Shown piece after piece: positions 60,839-64,000 of a stretch of 64,000 bases of DNA (position 1 is its first letter; each line of letters starts with the position of its first letter). The notes under the pieces are model-generated. The model saw nothing but the letters and a program-made list of their open reading frames with translations, had not been told where the DNA came from and searched no databases. Made by a program: the position numbers and the translations under genes. Source of the DNA: a virus; IMG/VR virus record IMGVR_UViG_3300025816_000009, positions 1 through 64,000 of that record. The stretch is one strand, 5' to 3'.

Positions 60839-62003
60839 TAATGAGAAAATGGAATTACTTCTCGAACATCTCGGGTTCAGACATTTCCCAAGGGCGATAG
60901 GAAATCCAAGACAAGAGTTCGTTTACTCAACCGATGAAGTTTATCCGAAACTTGTTCAGTGGGATGGTAATTCATCTTGCTTCATTTCAACCGGCGGTTA
61001 TGACGCGCTCAAGTGGGAAGTTGGAAATAAACAAAGTCCGGGTAAAATAATTCACGAGATGACTTTCTTTGACTTCGACCACGAGACGAAACCGGAAAAC
61101 GCATTTGCTGACGCTCAAAGATTATCTCAATTCTTGACGAAGATGAACATCGCACATTGGGTTCAGTATTCCGGAAGCAAGGGTTATCATTTATTCATAA
61201 TTCACAAACCTACGAAGTTCAAGTTCGACCATCGCGACGGTTCAGCGGATGCGTTGAAGAATCTTCTAAACCAAACTCAAACTCATCTCGGAAAAACACT
61301 TGGACTGAATACTTTGGATGAACAAACTACCGGCGACCCAAAACGCTTGTGTAGGATTCCATTCACTCGTCATGTAAATCGCTTGGGTAAATTATCCGGC
61401 AGATATGCTGTTCCTGTTGACACGGAAAAACTTGACACAATTTCACACGAGGATATTGAAAAAATGTCCTATCGACCTCGATACGCTTTGCCTAACATCA
61501 TCGGGAGAAGACTAACTTTGCGAGATTTCATTGTCGAACTTGGTGTTGAACTTCACCAACCCGAAACTCAACTTCGTGATATTATCAATTCCGATTTCGA
61601 TTACAATCCATCAACGACGGCATTTCTAAAATCGCTTGAATACAGATGTCCGGGTGTCGTCAATGAATTGAAGCGTAGGAATCCCCCACACAACGCAAGG
61701 GTGTTTAGTGCGCTGTTCGGAAAAACATTAGGCTATGATGGGGGGAGATTCGAAGATATTTGGATGGAAATGGGGAAGACAATTGGTTATGTGGACTTAC
61801 ACAATAAAGAGCATAGACTCTATCAAATGTCAACAATATTCGATGACCCGAAATGGCGGTCATTCCCGAACTGTACAACACTCAAAGCCAAGGGCTGTTG
61901 CATTGGTGAAACCTGTCCGAGATGGAAGACTTTTCAAGGTGGGGCAACTAACCAAGTTCGTACAATAAACAGGAAGTGGAGAAAGAAAAATGGTAGCAAA
62001 TAA
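60828..62003 (+). CDS. PriS-like primase with PriL-type Cys domain
   Basis: 391 residues. The N-terminal part has the archaeal/eukaryotic primase signature: MTFFDFDHE (D82, D84) and SGSKGYH (115-121), followed by DPKRLCRIPFTRHV. The C-terminal 110 residues contain LEYRCPG..., NARVFSALFGK..., FPNCTTLKAKGCCIGETCPRW, matching the Cys module of PriL/PriCT domains. This would combine catalytic and initiation/Fe-S parts in one chain. The ATG at 60828 overlaps the previous gene. It would synthesise primers for viral replication. Confidence 0.75.
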   Translation: MRFDNEKMELLLEHLGFRHFPRAIGNPRQEFVYSTDEVYPKLVQWDGNSSCFISTGGYDALKWEVGNKQSPGKIIHEMTFFDFDHETKPENAFADAQRLSQFLTKMNIAHWVQYSGSKGYHLFIIHKPTKFKFDHRDGSADALKNLLNQTQTHLGKTLGLNTLDEQTTGDPKRLCRIPFTRHVNRLGKLSGRYAVPVDTEKLDTISHEDIEKMSYRPRYALPNIIGRRLTLRDFIVELGVELHQPETQLRDIINSDFDYNPSTTAFLKSLEYRCPGVVNELKRRNPPHNARVFSALFGKTLGYDGGRFEDIWMEMGKTIGYVDLHNKEHRLYQMSTIFDDPKWRSFPNCTTLKAKGCCIGETCPRWKTFQGGATNQVRTINRKWRKKNGSK

Positions 62004-62871
62004 GACAGCGAAATATGACAAGATAATCGAAAACGAAGAATCGCTTGCGGCGTTCTTTGACGGCGAACCGAACCTTGGTCAACTTTTGGGATTGTACAGA
62101 TACTCGAAAAACTTGATTGAAGAAATGGCACTTTCGGGAACGAGACAGGATATGCCGGACCAAGATGAGTTCCTATTGACTTCAATAGACCCATGGAAGT
62201 TAGAGAAAAAACTTGGGGAAATGATTCTGAACGAAATGGTTAGCCGACATCGAAAAGTTGACCATCGAGAACATTGGACGATGTGCGCGTATCTCGGAGA
62301 TTTAGGATTCGAAGTTGTTCATCTCAATACAGGAGAAGGAGATGTATCAAGTCGAAAAGTCAGTATCGAGAGAAAAGAGGACGACCTCGTTCCGTCTCTG
62401 TTCGATGGCAGAAGACTAAGACAACTAAGCGCCATGAGAGAAACTGCTGAATATTCATTTTTGATAGTTTCGAAATCATATACGGAAATCAAAAAGGGAT
62501 TACAAGAGCGACAAGTTTCAGATAAAATCTTCACGTCGTTCATAGCAAGTTTGGCCGCTGTTGGCTATCCGCCGATGTTTATTGATGACAGATACGACGC
62601 CGCTCAAGTGATGCACCAATTAATCGGGAAGATTGAAGATGACAATCATCGACTCTATGTTCCCCGACCCAAAGGCGCTAACCCAACTGATTTCCGAAAT
62701 GCTATGGTCGAGGCTTTGCCGAAGGTTGGATTCAAAACACGCCGAAAATTAGTAGCCAAGTTTCCGAGCATAGCAAAATTAGTAGCCGCGAGTGTTGATG
62801 ATATACAAGCGATTGAAGGAATTGGTCAGAAGACTGCCGAAAAGATTTGGCATTGTCTTCATGATGAATAA
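61990..62871 (+). CDS. ERCC4/XPF-type structure-specific nuclease
   Basis: 293 residues. The nuclease core is GEGDVSSRKVSIERKEDDLVPSLFDG (G-D-x9-E-R-K-x3-D type). The C terminus has a helix-hairpin-helix pair (LPKVGFKTRRKLVAKFPS, IEGIGQKTAEKIW). XPF/Mus81/Hef proteins cut branched DNA; here probably replication-fork or recombination intermediates. It overlaps the primase by 14 bases, and an exact CTATTG-N4-CAATAG dyad lies inside. Confidence 0.8.
   Translation: MVANKTAKYDKIIENEESLAAFFDGEPNLGQLLGLYRYSKNLIEEMALSGTRQDMPDQDEFLLTSIDPWKLEKKLGEMILNEMVSRHRKVDHREHWTMCAYLGDLGFEVVHLNTGEGDVSSRKVSIERKEDDLVPSLFDGRRLRQLSAMRETAEYSFLIVSKSYTEIKKGLQERQVSDKIFTSFIASLAAVGYPPMFIDDRYDAAQVMHQLIGKIEDDNHRLYVPRPKGANPTDFRNAMVEALPKVGFKTRRKLVAKFPSIAKLVAASVDDIQAIEGIGQKTAEKIWHCLHDE
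62173..62188. repeat. Exact CTATTG-N4-CAATAG dyad
   Basis: CTATTGACTTCAATAG within the XPF-type gene. Confidence 0.7.
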
Positions 62872-63242
62872 CACCGGGGCTTTCAACTCTTCCTACTCAA
62901 TGAGGCATCCTTCTTCCCTAGTGTTTTTATGAGAACAGTGCCTAAGTTTCGAGTCGGATGTTCTCAAGTTTTTCTTGTTTGGGTATGCTGTATGACCACT
63001 TATTGCCTCGGCTTCTTTATCCGCTAGTGGTTCAAAGGGTTGGGAATGGGATAGCCCGTCTGCTTAGGTGCGTGAGAATTACCTCGTTGCCCCCTATCCA
63101 TCGCTACTTTCTTGCCTAATTTATCGTGGTCTGTTCATTACTATTCCATAGTGTTGTTTCCCTTCAAGGGGTTCTACCCAAGAAGTCTCTCTTCCGCTTC
63201 AATCACTCGCTGTTTTTCGCTTTAGCCGCATATGCCTATGTC
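62872..63242 (-). ncRNA. Distal part of the 63-kb RNA island
   Basis: No gene is supported in 370 bases. Structures on the leftward strand: TGAGAACA pairs with TGTTCTCA (62930-62937, 62959-62966); GGATAG with CTATCC (about 63047-63101) around a GGATAGGGGGCAACG stretch similar to the 46.9-kb RNA. Probably one or more further RNA segments of the transcript begun at 63366. Confidence 0.35.
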
Positions 63243-63366
63243 TTTGTGATTTCGAAGAGAGGACAAGTCCTCGCCGCCGAGCCTTCCTCGGAAGCATCTT
63301 CGCTCATTCCCGGGAGTCCGCCTTTCGACGTCTCCCATGAGAGGCAACCTCTCACAAACTAATGAG
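63243..63366 (-). ncRNA. TTAGTTTG-family RNA, about 115 nt
   Basis: Begins CATTAGTTTGTGAGAGG. The first hairpin is perfect (TGAGAGG-TTG-CCTCTCA); alternatively TTTGTGA pairs with TCACAAA 103 bases on. The 3' end CGAAATCACAAA resembles CGAAATCTTACAA at the 38.4-kb member. GGGAG/CTCCC and GAGGA/TCCTC hairpins lie inside. Confidence 0.55.
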
Positions 63367-63377
63367 GCAGGCTTCCA

Positions 63378-63439
63378 CCTATAAAGGTTTCGGAACATCA
63401 ATGTCTTGCTATATCAATAGTTTACTTTTATTAAGGTGG
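63378..63439. promoter_or_regulatory. Divergent promoter pair
   Basis: Leftward CCGAAACCTTTATAGG with ATTGATG box for the RNAs. Rightward ATATCAATAG then ACTTTTATTAAGGTGG (63424-63439), 17 bases from the clamp-loader ATG. Confidence 0.65.
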
Positions 63440-63455
63440 GCATTGAGGATAGTTC

Positions 63456-64000
63456 ATGTGGACTGAAACCTATAGGCCGAATACGTTAGATGATGTAATT
63501 GGTCAAGAACACATCACTCGCCGGATTAGATACATGATAGATGAACTTCACAAGAGTGGAGATGATGGCGCTTGGCCTCATATGATGTTCGCCGGACCTG
63601 CCGGTGTTGGAAAAACTTCCGTGGCTGTTGCCATGATGCGTTCTCTGTTCGGTGAAGATTGGTCGATGAATTATATTGAATTGAATGCTTCCGACTCGAG
63701 AAGTATCAATGACATTAGAACTACAGTCAAGGACTTCTCAAGAAAAGGAGTCATGGGCGTTTACTTGGTTGATGGGAAACCAAAACCAATTCCATTCAAT
63801 GTTGTATTCCTAGACGAATGCGACAATCTGACACCCGATGCTCAATCGGCTCTCCGTAGAATCATGGAACGGTTTTCGAAACAGACTCGATTTGTTTTGT
63901 CTTGTAATTATCCGCATCAGATTATTGACCCGATTAAAGACAGGTGTGCTTTCAGCGATACTAGATTCGGACCTATTCCGGCCAAGACAATTTATGGCGC
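63456..64000 (+). CDS. Clamp loader small subunit, RFC-S-like (3' end outside window)
   Basis: The first 181 residues of an archaeal/eukaryotic RFC small subunit: MWTETYRPNTLDDVIGQEHI, Walker A FAGPAGVGKTS, LNASDSR, Walker B VVFLDECDNLTPDAQSALRRIME (DECD box) and the SRC-like FVLSCNYPHQIIDPIKDRC. It loads the sliding clamp with ATP. The gene is cut by the window end. Own promoter with TATA-GGTGG. Confidence 0.9.
   Translation, partial: MWTETYRPNTLDDVIGQEHITRRIRYMIDELHKSGDDGAWPHMMFAGPAGVGKTSVAVAMMRSLFGEDWSMNYIELNASDSRSINDIRTTVKDFSRKGVMGVYLVDGKPKPIPFNVVFLDECDNLTPDAQSALRRIMERFSKQTRFVLSCNYPHQIIDPIKDRCAFSDTRFGPIPAKTIYG

Noticed and set aside
63126-63362. 78-residue rightward frame with a hydrophobic stretch
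   Set aside because: Overlaps a promoter-driven leftward RNA with strong stems; GTG start without signal. Not excluded, but the RNA explanation is better.

Overview
This window looks like most of the genome of a tailed double-stranded DNA virus of an archaeon. Virion genes are of the HK97/siphovirus type: terminase, portal-MuF fusion, prohead protease, HK97-fold capsid, neck proteins, tail tube, frameshifted tail chaperone, tape measure, and baseplate and fibre proteins. The information-processing genes are archaeal or eukaryote-like: a sliding clamp, clamp-loader small subunit, PriS-type primase, XPF/ERCC4 nuclease, XPD/DinG-type helicase, an RPA/SSB-like protein, a Sak4-like ATPase and a Cas4-like nuclease. 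Upstream regions carry archaeal TATA/BRE promoters, many followed by leaderless or nearly leaderless starts. By eye the base composition is only moderately AT-rich. With archaeal-type replication genes and collagen-like fibres, my best guess is a virus of a mesophilic, probably marine, euryarchaeon (magrovirus-like, host Poseidoniales/MGII). That host call is inference. Both window edges cut genes (a fibre gene at the left, the clamp loader at the right), and no DNA polymerase is present, so the genome continues outside.

Layout. 1-5.5 kb: collagen-like fibre, a second collagen-like protein, a glycosyltransferase and a prolyl-4-hydroxylase-like dioxygenase. 5.5-12.9 kb: small genes, many with zinc knuckles or winged-helix features, a probable small terminase and a SprT-like protease. 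12.9-25.9 kb: terminase, a membrane/XhlA-like cassette, head and neck genes, with a Mom-like DNA-modification gene inserted before the prohead protease. 26-29.4 kb: a leftward cargo cassette (HNH nuclease, GT4 glycosyltransferase, Cys-rich protein, methyltransferase) flanked by divergent promoters and structured RNAs. 29.4-38 kb: tail tube, chaperones with a -1 frameshift site, tape measure and a 1,616-residue tail protein. 38-50.4 kb: host-interaction and late genes, including a 2,101-residue virion protein and the baseplate hub. 50.7-64 kb: DNA replication and recombination genes.

Three features run across the whole window and are the most unusual. First, intergenic islands carry many apparent non-coding RNA genes. 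Each has its own TATA box, then a TTAG(T/A)TTG-like 5' motif at an almost constant distance, and in the best cases a closing stem formed with a segment about 70-130 nt downstream. Second, the dyad CTATTG-N4-CAATAG occurs exactly seven times, with over a dozen one-mismatch copies, inside and outside genes, far above chance. Third, promoters fall into classes: ATTGATA boxes plus TTTATA followed by a CCTAGGACAGAACATG-like start region; TATA immediately followed by GGTGG, used by replication and accessory genes; and ATAAACC boxes in front of virion genes.

Functionally, the replication block would recruit or replace host replisome parts. The structural block builds a capsid with a tail of roughly 0.1 micrometre, judged from the tape-measure length. 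The fibre, hydroxylase and glycosyltransferase cluster suggests post-translational modification of a collagen-like host-recognition fibre.
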